From Lanius collurio (taxonomy: Eukaryota > Chordata > Aves > Passeriformes > Laniidae), in assembly GCA_020086605.1 (NCBI GenBank), contig JACBWW010000017.1, positions 16,970,443-17,034,442 on the forward strand: 64,000 bases of DNA, given 5' to 3'. Below, in pieces: positions 24,481-36,400 of the stretch; position 1 is the stretch's first letter; every line of letters starts with the position of its first letter. Under the pieces are notes generated by a model. That model was not told where the DNA came from. It did not search any database and worked only from the letters and a program-made list of their open reading frames with translations. The position numbers were made by a program, and so were the translations under genes.

Positions 24481-27400
24481 GCCCTTGAGGGAGGGGGGAC
24501 TATGCAGGGTGCCCTGTTCTCGATGGGGAGGGCAGAGGTGGCCCCTCTTCTCCCAGAGCCCCTTCTCCAGCCCGGCGTGTCGGCACCAGGTATCCAGGAG
24601 CACGTTGCGATGGAAACTGGAGATCCCTGGACCAGGCAGCTGCTTCTGGAAAGGCCGTGATTTTGTGTTTGTTATTATGTGCTCTGTCTAATGCAGACGC
24701 ATCCCTGCAGCAGATGGCATCGGGATCAGTGAGGTGCCCAGGATGCCCAGGATGATAACCACATTAGCCAGGGTTTCCCACTGTCATGCACATGAACATG
24801 GCCATAGTTAGGTGAATAGCTGAGCCATGTTCCAGTATGAGCCTGACCATCTGAGGCTGGTATAACATAAACATGAAAATTGAATATGGAATTTGAACTG
24901 GTATAGAGAGTTCACACCAGCCCAATGTGCCCAGGTGAGTTTTTGTTATTGTACAAGGAACCCCGGAGCTCAAATTGCTGAATTGTTAAAGCACAGCCTG
25001 GGTGACCTTCAGCAGGTCCTGTAGACTCTTTGTGAATTGGCTTCCCCAAATTGAAAATTTAGGTAGGGCTATTGATTTCCTTTGTAAAGTACCCTGGACC
25101 TTATTACTTTGAAGTCCAGGTTTGAACACACATTAGTATAATTTATGAGAATCACCATAATAATTTTAACTGTAACTACGATCCTTCAAATCCTTCCATC
25201 TTCAGGAGCATTAGCAGAGAGCATTGGCATTGCAAGATAAAGTGGAAACCTGCCTTATCTTACTGTTTTTCCAGGGAGCTATGGAATATTGAGTATGCTT
25301 TGGGAGTGAAATCCACTTAGCATCATTTATTTACTTGAAACATACTCACAATTATCAGAGTGGCATTTTTTCTACTATCCTATTTTTGCTTGAATGTGTA
25401 TATATGTTTTATATATGAATATAAATATATAAAATATATTTTAATATATTTATTATATATAAAAGTAAACAACAAAAGAGGTTCCTACATTGTTCCTAAC
25501 CACCTATTTTGAGGATGTATTTTCCTTATTTCCAGNNNNNNNNNNNNNNNNNNNNNNNNNNNNNNNNNNNNNNNNNNNNNNNNNNNNNNNNNNNNNNNNN
25601 NNNNNNNNNNNNNNNNNNNNNNNNNNNNNNNNNNNNNNNNNNNNNNNNNNNNNNNNNNNNNNNNNNNNNNNNNNNNNNNNNNNNNNNNNNNNNNNNNNNN
25701 NNNNNNNNNNNNNNNNNNNNNNNNNNNNNNNNNNNNNNNNNNNNNNNNNNNNNNNNNNNNNNNNNNNNNNNNNNNNNNNNNNNNNNNNNNNNNNNNNNNN
25801 NNNNNNNNNNNNNNNNNNNNNNNNNNNNNNNNNNNNNNNNNNNNNNNNNNNNNNNNNNNNNNNNNNNNNNNNNNNNNNNNNNNNNNNNNTCCTTGCTTAC
25901 AGTAAGAAATAATTGAATTTTCACATATTGATGGAAGTTTATAGTCTCTTGTAAGTGTTTCTCTGTAAAGAGTATGTGGAAGTTATGAGTACATGGTTTC
26001 ATAGTTGAATCATGTTCTTTTTGACAGTGAAGAGAAGGTTGTTCCTGAATTTAGATTTCAGTCTAAAGCTGAAAAATAAATGTCTTGGGGATTGTCTAGC
26101 TTTGTGTTTGTCTTTCAGCTACAGATAATTCAGCATATGCAGAATTTCTGGGTTTAGTTTTTGAATGCTTTATAATAATATTTTAACACCAGAACTTGCA
26201 AAAACTTAATTTAGAAAGTTTAGCTTAGTTAAAGTAAAAAATCAGTGAGTCTGTTCATATTCACACTCCTGAGAGATTGAGGCAGCTAAGGGATGGAAGT
26301 GCATTTTTTTCTTCTTCCCACCCTCTACCCCAAATCTTTTGGGATTTATAAAGATTGATATTTAGGTCATATATGTCTAAATCTATGATAATTTTTTTTA
26401 TGTGTGTGTGAGTGAATTCATTCTTTATAAAGTGCAAAGTTTCTGTGGTGAAAAATAACGTTTTATTTTTAGAAAATCTATGGCTACAGATTCATTTCCG
26501 TAGCAACTTTCCATCAAACAAACAGCCCGCTCTTCCTCCTTCCCAACCGAAACAAACCTAACTTTATTAATTTAGGCAGTTTTCCCAGGAAAGATGGGTT
26601 CCATGTCTCTGCCACAAGCATTTGTAATCTGCCAGGTCCATGAAAAAAGTATTCTTGCATAAAATATTAAAGGGCATTCTTTAAAAAATACTGTAATTTT
26701 GCAGCAATAAAGTTGGTGATATTTTTCCTCTGCAATTGTTATATTTCAATTTTACAGAGTAAAAATTTCTGTCTCTTGTGCTCTGTCATGCATGTTTATT
26801 CATTTTATTTGATTGTCTCTGTGAATTGCACAGCATAATAAATTGATGTGTATTTACACTGAGCATAGCTATGCCACCAGGAGAGGCAAAGGAGACAAAA
26901 CTGACAAGGAGCTTTAGGATTCAGCACAACGCGAAACAAAAATATTGCTGGTTTGAGCAAGTTTTTACACCTAAACTCAATTTAATGCTTCTCCAAAATA
27001 TAGCCCTTTGTAGCATGGGATGGTTCCAGTTGTGCTATAATGTAAGTTTATAAAGTTTATATGGCTTAGCATGATCAAATCCTGCACAAACAGAGAACTG
27101 AAAGAGGTTGCTAAGTATCCTGCAGGAAGCAAGTATCAAATTTACTGATAGTTGTGTTGACTGTAGCCATGGACAGTTCAGCCTAATCATTTCAGCCAAG
27201 AGTTGACAACTGAGAAATTAAATCTTTGTTCTCTGTTTTAAAAGGAAATGGGACTGACAAAACTTGTGACTAATCTTCCCTTTTTCATCTGTTTCCATAT
27301 ACCTGTTAGAATAGATAATTTTTCTGGCTCCTGTTTTCCAATATGCTGAAATCCACCAAACTGCCCTTGCTATAACACAGTGTATTTCATGTGTTCTGTT

Positions 27401-30400
27401 GACATTGATGACTCTATTGCAAAAGTACAGTAGTGAATATAAACAGATCTATGTTAATTTTAAGGTCTGCAGAAACACATGACAAAGGAATCAATTCTGA
27501 AGAGGAAAAAGCTATTGTAACGTCAGAAATTTTATTTTTGGCATTTGAAGGGGACACTGTTTGGGTTTACTTTTTCAAATCAGAAGCTAGTGGGTGCAAC
27601 CTGTCTTCCTTTGTTTGGAATGGATCATCTTCCAATCATTACAGCAGTGTCCTTTCCCTCATGAATGGCAACTCCATATCTGAAAGGGCTCATAAGCACT
27701 GTGTATTCAATAAATTAGAGAACTGGGACCCAAAGTGTGATTGCTGCCTCTTTAGGCAGTTTAAGTAACAGTTAAAGAATTTCTGGTTCTGAGCTGTCTG
27801 GATCCAAGAGGTTTTAAGCTTCAGGTGCTAAATCAGTCCATTACTTATAGAATGATTCAAATTTGATTTCACCTGCTTTCAGCCAAGACAGAATATTACA
27901 ATCTAGCCTGCCTAAAAATAAGTCATAACACCTCCCTGAGTAACTTCCCCATCATGTCTGTGGCTTCTGCTTATACTATGTCATCTTGCTCAGAAATGTA
28001 AAGTCTCAGTTCAAAAACTGGTGTTGAGGAATCTTGCAAATCAAGTATTCCAGCAGCCTCTTAGTTTCACTTAGGAAATGTGTATTATTTTTAATTTAGT
28101 CTGAATAAAATGATACTATTTTCTGCATTGGTGTAATTCTCTTGAGTATCTGTGTTTTGAAAATTGGATGTACTTGTTTGAGGGAGATAAAAAAGTCTCC
28201 AGAGCTGTGTCTGTTACTGTATTGAAGTTCTGCTATGTATTTTAGGGAATTGATTTAACATCCCTCCAGTCAGCAGTTTCTGAGTTGGTTTTGTTGCTTT
28301 TGTCAGTGGGGATAGTTAAACCTTCTTGATTCTGTTTTTCTTAGATTCTGCTTTCAGGCTTATTTTATGATGCATTCCTTATAGTAATTTTCAAGTAGTA
28401 AATGTAATTGCTATAGCAAAGCAGAATATCACAGTTTGACATAAAGTTATTTAACTTTCAGGAGAAGTTCTTTAAAGATGTTGCATTTTCACATTGTTTG
28501 AAATTTACACAAACTTTTCTTTGTTAGGTTGGGTATGTGAGAGCTGCTTGTCTGCTCAAGCTCCTTCATGCGTTTCCAGGGCATTTCCACACAAATACGC
28601 TTAATCAGCTTTTAGAGGAAGTCTGTTCTGTAACAGGAATTCCCAAGTGAGCTTCAACTTTTAAATGAAAAGAAGAAGCTTTGAAAAATCTATCAGGTCT
28701 TTGAAATGGGAAGAGAGGATCTCGGGTGGAATACTTTAGGAAAAGCTCCTGTCCTTTTTCCATGCTGGTTTACATGTCTGGTTTGGACTGAACATTTGTT
28801 TCAAGGAGATTCAATAGGTTACTATTAGCTATGTGCTCTCTTCCAGTACTTCCAGGCTTTTGGGCCTGAAAAATCCTCAGTAGCTCTTTCTTCTTGTATG
28901 GATGCAGGGAGATAATGGATGGCAGTAAAAAAAGATGAGTATCTGAATCATGAGTTGTGAGAGAAAGCACACAACTTGCCTTCACAATTGCCAATTTTAA
29001 ATTCTGTGTTAAATTAGATAATAATTGGAGGGTCTTGATTTTTAAAATTTTATTTAATTTTAATTATATTTTTTTTCTGGAATACCTGGAAAACACAGTA
29101 AGGGTTAGCTTGTCAGGATGATTTGTTTTAAGAACTGAAGGAGTGAGAAAAGCAGTCTCTTTAATAGTATTTGAAGTTAGTTCCTTTTACTTAGTTGCTG
29201 CAGCTTTGTTTTGGGAAGATGAAGGTGTTGGTTCTTGAATATGTTTATAAATTGAGACATTCATCCAGCTGCTTTTCACGCTAGGTGTCAGTGTTAACAT
29301 ACCTGTTCTGTAATCTCAGGTGTAGTCATTCTATTGTCCTTGTGGATACACCTGCATTTAGTTCTCAGTTACAACTTATGGTCAAAAGGTCAAGACAGTA
29401 ATACTGAATAATGATTTGTATGTTGACCCATAATGGTCTGTAAATATTTATCTTGTGAAAATCCTTATCTTTTTGCCCTCGATTGCACCAAGTAAACCCG
29501 GAAGAACCAGCTTTGTCCTTGTTAAAATGTCTGCTACAATCTTTTCAATACGCAGATTTCTCTTTCATCTTAGTTTTGACTAAGATAGCCTTGAAAACCT
29601 GAAAGATAGTAGATGGATGGTAACTGCATCATTCAAAATTAAATCCACTGGGATGACCCCAGTTGGGCTTTCATCCTGTCAAACTGTAAATAATTAGCTG
29701 ACTAGCAATAATTCATAAACTGTCTCATAAGGTCATTTGTTAATGTGTTACTTGAGCATATTGTGAGATTATTCAAAGGCATGTGGCTATTTGCCTTGTT
29801 TCTTTTGGTTTACAGAAGTTTTTTTTAAATTGCCTGTGTTTCATCTGAGCCTTTGTAATGCTGACCATAATGTAAATATCCTGGTGGTTGAAACTGATCT
29901 TGGGTATCAGGAGGTGGGGTCACTTCTCTGCCTGCGGCTGTAACAGTAACCACAGCCCATCTTCTTGGATAAAAAGCCTCAGTGAAGGTATTGTGTTTAG
30001 TAATAACAAATAGTGTGACATGATGAGCAGTGGAGTAAACACTGCTCTTTTTATCTTTTTGGCTTCTGTAGAACCTATTATTCTCTTACTCTATAAATTA
30101 ACAGTTGTTTATTTACATTCTTTTTAGTGTATTTTTATTTCAGTGTTTTAGCTGTGAGGATATTTGTTGCACATTCCTCTCTTCAATACAACCTCTATCC
30201 AAGAGAGGAGAAGCTACCAAGTTTGGTATTTTGGAGACCTTTAATTCAGAGAAGGCAGCAGTTGAGTTTGAGGCCTAAGGCTTTACTGAAATGAAAGCAC
30301 AAACGTTTTTCAGGCAACTTAAAAGTTTTATTGGAAGAGTAGACATACGTCAAATGTATTGGTGCACTTTTTTCATAGTGAGAAGTAGTGTTCCTCTAAA

Positions 30401-33400
30401 ATAACACAGTTCCTGTAAGTTGTCAGTGGATAAGGCAGTGGCAGTGGGGCTTGGCAGGTTGACTTGGGGTTCCTGTAGCCAGGGAACTTGCTGGCCACAG
30501 CAGAGTGCAGGTAGAAACGTTGTAAAAGTGCACCCTGTTTAGAATTTATTTATCTACTGATTAAGTGCACAGTTAGCTTCCATTTCTGGATATATAAGGA
30601 AGGGAAATTTTGCCTATATGAGTAGAAAACCAGTATGTTTTTTATTCAAAGTTTCAAAGACAACACAGCAGAGTTTGATTGTATAATTTACCTTTTGGTT
30701 TTGGGTGTAGCTGTAGCACAACTGAGCAAATACATTTTTCTAAGAGTAGTAAAGAGTAGAGTTTTCAAATTTTTTTTTTAATTTTAGAAAGCTGCACATA
30801 TGCAGAAGTTGTTGCTGCTGTTGATGTGAACACTCTTGCCAATGATGTTTATAAGCACAACTTTCCCAACACGCCGTTATGGGCAAAGACTATTGAGGTG
30901 AGTAATTAATGTATTTTTTACTGTAGTCTGGGATGTGTAGATGTAAGTTGTTTTTACTGTCCTTATTAGTAACCAGAGAAAAAAGAAGATTTATGTTATT
31001 ATGAATGAAGCAGTTCTACAATAACTTTGATTTCTTGTGCTGTGGTTGCTTGTTGAAGTAAGAAGGATATTCATAGTGCAGGCTTTTCCTTAAAGCCTTG
31101 CCTGCTGCATCAAGAGAGGTTACATAAATGTCAAGAGGAATGCTTACCATTAGTAAAGGAATGTCAAAATCATATTTTTAGATTAAAAAAAATATTTTCT
31201 TGTACTTTGAAAGAATTTAATTAAATTACTTGGAGCCTTTGTTTTGTAGTTATAGTTGAGCTCAGAAAAACACAACAAAATATATTGGATAGAACAGTCT
31301 TATATTTTTTAAATGGATTACATAGATAAAATGTTTTAGGAATTCTGTCACTTCCCTAATTATTTGAAAAATAACTAAGTAAAATTTGGCTCTGTTTTAA
31401 TAAATGAGAGGCAAGCTAGGCATGGAGTTTTGCCTGGATTGAGTTAGAAATTACTGTATACTTCTTAATCTTTTATGGTTTTACAACATGTCAGTAAAAA
31501 GATACTGTGTCTGTTTTAAGACACCAGCTTAAGTAAGAGTTAAATGGGTGGCTAAAGGTTAAATGCTTATTCAGCACTCAATAGTAACTGGCTAAAAGAT
31601 CGTTTATAGTTTTATAATGGAAAAAGAAGAAGAATCCTTGCCTGTGTCATTTTATACTAGACAAGAGCAGATTATTAGAGTCAGTAACATCTTCAAATTG
31701 AATGGAAAAAAAATAGCAGCTTTTTCTAGTTTTCTGAGGGTAGTTGTGTTACATTGGCTATATAGATATCCTTTTGAATAAGTAAGGAGTGATTTCTTTG
31801 TCCAAGTCATAGTTACTTCATCATTGTCCTTCTTTCCTCCTGGCCCCTTAGTATGTTGACCCTCTAGTGTTGGTGAAAACTTAGTTTAGAGGAATTTGTG
31901 CCTGTGTAATTAATTCCTACCACAGACCTAATTCTTTCTTTTCTGAGCAGAAATATTTTGCAGAGGAGACTTTCAGCCATACAATATCTTTGAGTAATTT
32001 TTACTGGGCAAAAACTAGAATGAAAAAAACTTTACAGGATGCATTGCCAGTGAGCTCCTAAGAGTGAAAACCCATAGTTTGGATCTGTAAAAATTATCAT
32101 GTTTACATTTGAGCTACTTTTCTTCTCAGATATTTTTTCACATATTTCGAGTATGTGAAAACTGGTTTTGATGTACAAAGGCTTCATATCTGAAAAATGA
32201 TACTTTATTTTCAGGAGAAATAACAGGTCAGTATCTACTGAAAGAACCACTACACACCCCAAAGAATGAGCAGATAAAAACCTCAAGATTATGTATGATT
32301 ATGCTAACCTTATTAGTGTTTTGTTTTATATTCAAAGCAGTGAACGCATATTTACATTTTATGGTTTACCAAGGTAGAAAAGATTTTGAAATTACTAGGT
32401 CAAATGGGATATGAGATAGTTTTTTGCTGTATAAAGCATATAGTGGAAATAAGAGGGGTAGTTTTATCTGAAAGATGACTTGAGAGTTTTATACAATTCA
32501 CAACACTCAACATTCTTCTATTTTTTTCTCTTTTCAGGGCATAACACTGAAAGATTTTGACAGATTATCTTTTGATATGATTTTGATGAGTCCTCCTTGT
32601 CAGCCATTTACAAGGTAGATGCAGCACATTTGGGAAAAAAGTGCAGTTATTGCGCTATGTATGGTCAAAGAAGTGTTTTCAAGAGTGACACTGTGTGTGG
32701 ATGATCTGTGTTACCTTTTTCTTCCTAAGCAAATATGTTGTAGCTCTGTTCACCATGATTACTGAAATGAAAGAAATGCAGCAATTTGCATCTTAATTGT
32801 TGATCATATTTCTTGCATATATATATATTTCAATTCAGTTTAAGTTAAGTAAGCTTCTTACAGCACCAATTTTGTGTACTGTATTGTTCCTCTTCTAGTG
32901 AAGTTTAGTGTTTAGGAGTGCTACCTTTCCTTTTATATATCAATCTAATATGTTCCTGGGGCAACTCCAGAATGAGTATTGGAATTTCTCAGCTCTTTAT
33001 GAGACTGAAGTGTGTAGTCTGGTTTTATTTGTACTTTGAAAATTGCACATGCACACAGATCGTTTATTCTAAAGAATATTTCTATTTTAGCCAAGACTGG
33101 AAGGATAATAATTTTGAAATGATTTTGTGGATGATAAAGAGAAATATCTTGCTGGTTAAGGACTGAGTTTACTGAGATGTTATTTGTCAGATTAATTTGT
33201 AATTCATGTCAATTGACAGCAGTGACTAGTGAAGGTAAGATTCTAGTAGATTCTAGTAACTGCACTCATGTAAAGTAGTAGCTTAATGAAAAAAGTCTGT
33301 TGATAGTGGTAGTACTGATTGTGTGAGAAAGTATGTCTCAATGAATGTTCTAAGATTGAAAAGAAATCCCTGTAAAGTGATGCTGATCTGTAGAAATGAA

Positions 33401-36400
33401 TTAATGTAAACCTATGATGTATATAGGAATCATTCCTTCAGATTTTTTTCTTTATAATATGATGAAAAGAAAAATCTATGTATGACTAATTTAGTTACAT
33501 GGTAATGTTCTTCTACAATGTTTTTGTTCTTTTTTTATGAGGTAATGCAAGTATAAGCTAGAGAAATACAGGCCTGGAATCATTATCATTTTTGTAAGCT
33601 ACATAATCTGTCCAGTTTAATGTTACAAAATTGGTTCCAAAGTTATTCATGTGGGGCTCAATCCTGCTAAATGGTGAACAATGAGGTTTTAATTCATAGA
33701 AATAATTTAATATATTCAGTGCAAAATAGCAGGGTATTCCCAGAAACCCTGTGGGGATTTTTTGTTCTTTCAGAGCCAAATATGTTCAAAGGCTTTGCTG
33801 GACAAGACCAGAATGCTAAAGGCTTTGCAGACTGGGGAGTGGATTTCGTTACTGAATGCTTCAATTTTAACCTCGTGAGCTGATGGATTCCAGGGGCAGA
33901 CTTTCATTCCTTAGAGCATCTCTCAGGACACTGTCTCTGTAAGCAGGTTCTCCTGTCTGTACATGATGCTTTTGCAGAATCCACTTTTGAAACTCAAAGC
34001 AAAGTGGCAGCATTCTGTAGAAAAATGTAACTCAAATGTCAGTCTGCTCTGAGTAATACACAGGTGTTTCTTTATTCTTTCTTAGAATTGGCCTGCAAGG
34101 TGATGTATCCGACCCACGGACAAAGAGCTTTCTCTATGTCCTTGATATTCTCCCAAGGTATGAGTGAACTTCTACCTCCATTCTAAAGCCTCTTTTGTCA
34201 CTAGGCTTTGTTGTAACTAGGTCTTCTATGTTTCAGTGAGACAAGTCATCTGTAATATTTTAGAGGGATACTACTAGTATTGTGCTGTATTCCATATTTG
34301 TTTTCACATGATCATATGTAACTTAACATGATCATATGTAACTTACAAATGCTTACTTACAACCTCATAGTTGCTGTGTATGCTTTCATTGTCTGATTTC
34401 CTTTTCATTGCATGTCTCTTTAAACTGTGCCTATATCATAAATGAAAAAAAAGTTCTTTTCAGTTCAACATCAAATTTGCATTGATTTTATTTAGAAGCA
34501 GGAGTAGATGATATAATAGTTTGTCTATTGGTCTCATGGAAACATGAAATTTTTTTAAAATACTGGGTTACAAAAGATTAGGTTCAACATATAGTCATCT
34601 TTTGAAGAGGTACCATTTGAAAGTTGGTTTAAATATATTATTGAATGTACAATGCAATGCAACCCCTTCTGTTCTTTCCTAAAGTCTCTGTTCATTTTTG
34701 GTGCTGCTTCTAGATATCTTGGGGCCGATTGTGTATTTTTGGTTTGTAGTACAATCTCTTGTTTTGAGAAGTAATACTAAAGAATTCGAATAGCACTGCA
34801 TTGTCTGAACACTGTCCTTGTCTTTGTATTCATCTGTCATTTTTTGCCTGGTCAGATCCCAGTTCCTAATAAAACAGCCATAATTATTTGTATTAATGGC
34901 AATCTTGCATGACCTGGAGACTAGGACAGCTGTTCTCTATATATTCCTCTATTGGTTCATCTTGCTCTCAAGATTGGAGAAGGACAAAGGGATATTTGGT
35001 GTCTCTTTTTCTTTTACTTTTTTTTTCATGAATGCTTTCAGCACAGAAGGAAACCAGTACCAAAAGGTCTTTCTTTCAAATTGCTGTTACCACTGGGAGA
35101 AGAGTGTCTTCATCCTCCTTCTAGAAACTGTGTGCAGCCAACAACATTAAATGGAACTGTCTTTGCCCTTGTCATGAGCAGAAAGAGAACACAGACACAG
35201 AAGGGCTGAGTGGCTTGGCAGGGCCATACATAAGAAATCTGTGGCAGAGAACACAGAACAAAACACAGATTCTGTAGCCCAGTAACTTAAACAATTCATA
35301 GGTAAAAAGAATGGTTAATACTACTCCTCTACTTCTGGCAGAGACACAAAATTAAGGAGAGAACATCAGTTGTTTTGATGTTGCAAAGGATGTCTTTCTG
35401 GCAGAGACACAAAATTAAGGAGAGAACATCAGTTGTTTTGATGTTGCAAAGGATGTCTTTTGTGGAACAGGAAATGTAACACAAGTTTCCAACTGATCTT
35501 TTAAAATGATAAACAAAACCTGGCAGATACTGTGTAAGTTAATAATTTGTCAGAATAATAGTACCTTCCATATCCTTAAAGGAATCCTGAACTGGAGATT
35601 CCTTTCTATTAAACTGAGACACTGTTAAGAGGCTGGCTGCTTTTAGGACATTGTAGTGCATTAATACAGAAATATTGTTTCCCAGTTGCTGTGGGCTTAG
35701 CTGGATAAACTTAGCTGGATAGTTCTCCTTTTCAAAACCAAAGCTTTAGACACGCCAGGATATACATTTTTATCATGACGATGCAAAGGACCTGGGCTTG
35801 GCTGTCTCACTTTTATCTCAACACTCCAGGAGACCCTGCTAATGTTCCTTATCTCCTTGGGGAGGGTTCTTGAAGCAGCACCTACTGTAAGCAGTCATTA
35901 GAAGGTTCTACATGATGGCTTCTGTAGAGTTTCTCAATGTCAGTGGATTTGTGTTTTACTAAGATAGCACTTGTGTGTTTTTTGAATATGATGCATTTGT
36001 GAGACATTGAGTATGGAGTACTTCGGCCCCCAAAAAAGAAATTCTTGTTTTAGGAATTATCCCTTTACATTCTAAATTGCCATGGCATGTGTGAAGTTTA
36101 TGAAAATTGTAAAATAATTTCTCATCCTTTGGATGCACTTAGCTTTTGTTCAGCCTTTTATAATGAAATATTGCCGAAATGAGGCTCAGAGGTAGCCTGG
36201 GATGACAAATACTAGTGATAATGGAAAGGACAATTTCAAGATCTGGAAAGACCTGGGAAACCCTTAGAGCACCCAGCCAACAAAGTCCAATCCAAATGGT
36301 CCAGATACTGTCTGTTTATCATGTCCAAACCATAACCTGCGGAAATCCAGTGCTAAAACATCAAAGTGCTGCTTTTACAGAAACATTTTTAATGTTAATA

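Larger units (their letters stand above)
24403..30787 (+). other. TRDMT1: TRDMT1 intron 1
   Basis: A 6.4-kb intron with an AT-repeat patch (25395-25465), a 354-N gap and an unexplained exon-like segment at 28528-28646, listed separately. No other coding segment was recognised. Confidence 0.7.

Noticed and set aside
23872..24691. Two long overlapping plus-strand frames at the TRDMT1 5' end
   Set aside because: Products of GC-rich sequence; the real frame starts at 24339 and is confirmed by motif I and splicing to exon 2.
25490..26002. Frames of 135-158 codons
   Set aside because: They consist almost wholly of N from the assembly gap.
27433..27768. 111-codon plus-strand frame in TRDMT1 intron 1
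   Set aside because: No ATG in good context, no splice logic, no recognisable family, AT-rich codons; likely chance.
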